From Actinomycetes bacterium (lineage in GTDB: Bacteria; Actinomycetota; Acidimicrobiia; Acidimicrobiales; RAAP-2), in the NCBI GenBank assembly GCA_021849765.1, contig JAJZSM010000131.1, forward strand, positions 1-5,132: DNA of 5,132 nt. The letters are read 5' to 3'. The notes beneath the pieces are model-generated. The model was not told the origin of the DNA. It saw only the letters and a list, made by a program, of their open reading frames with translations, and ran no database searches. Positions 5,043 through 5,132 of this stretch are shown here, piece after piece; position 1 is the stretch's first letter, and each line of letters begins with the position of its first letter. The position numbers and the translations under genes were made by a program.

Positions 5043-5132
5043 GTAGAAAGCGATATCGGAGCGCAACCAAACGGAGTAGATTTGCCAAAATCGTTGGTAC
5101 ACCCATGCAAATGAAAATCGGCAAATGCAACG
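5043..5132. other. AT-richer tail with short repeats; possible start of a further gene
   Basis: Base composition falls sharply after the glycosyltransferase stop. The stretch holds an 8-bp palindrome CGATATCG (5051-5058), an inverted repeat ATTTGCC/GGCAAAT (5080-5086 and 5120-5126), and direct repeats AAAATCG (5087-5093, 5114-5120) and GCAAATG (5107-5113, 5121-5127). No terminator hairpin with a T-run is seen. An ATG at 5105 opens a frame (MQMKIGKCN) that runs off the window, but there is no Shine-Dalgarno and nine codons are too few to call a gene. Confidence 0.4.

Noticed and set aside
3870..5130. Several minus-strand open frames (190, 204, 145 and 90 aa) opposite the MshA-like gene
   Set aside because: They are shadows of the GT4 coding frame with Arg/Pro/His-rich translations and no recognisable domain.
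1..5132. tRNA, rRNA, CRISPR arrays, transposase genes or insertion-sequence ends
   Set aside because: No cloverleaf, ribosomal RNA stretch, regularly spaced repeat or transposase-like coding sequence was recognised on either strand.

Overview
The window comes from a high-GC, actinobacterial-type genome. The evidence is a strong G/C bias at third codon positions, frequent GTG starts, a nickel superoxide dismutase with its dedicated maturation peptidase, a MshA-type glycosyltransferase of the mycothiol pathway, and a bacterial GH15 trehalase/glucoamylase-type enzyme. A deep-branching actinobacterium (for example Acidimicrobiia-like) is my guess; nothing here fixes the taxon.

Left part (about 1-2393, minus strand): a two-gene sugar module. 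A GH15 glucosidase (471-2393) is followed 46 bp downstream by a zinc-dependent glucose dehydrogenase-type gene (424 to beyond position 1, so its C-terminal part is missing). If co-expressed, the first would release glucose from trehalose or an alpha-glucan and the second would oxidise it to gluconolactone. Positions 2394-2761 are a 368-bp divergent intergenic region with several inverted repeats and no convincing gene.

Right part (2762-5042): a redox- and stress-flavoured block. A 62-aa DksA/TraR-type zinc-finger protein (+) converges on sodN (-), with only 13 bp between the stop codons. sodN is divergent from sodX (+), which encodes the peptidase that exposes the Ni-binding N-terminal His of SodN. 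A MshA-like GT4 glycosyltransferase (+) follows 34 bp after sodX. Superoxide removal and low-molecular-weight thiol synthesis therefore sit side by side. Positions 5043-5132 are clearly more AT-rich and carry short repeats and perhaps the first codons of another gene.

The most striking sequence-level pattern is that all three plus-strand genes lack a convincing Shine-Dalgarno sequence. Each instead has a TANNNT -10-like hexamer ending 6-7 nt before its start codon, the layout of leaderless actinobacterial transcripts. The minus-strand sodN and GH15 genes instead have purine-rich Shine-Dalgarno sequences. In sodN this site is embedded in a perfect 14-bp palindrome that could act as an operator or as a translational hairpin. 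I see no clearly novel multi-gene system. The gene families are known, and the interest lies in arrangement and regulation.
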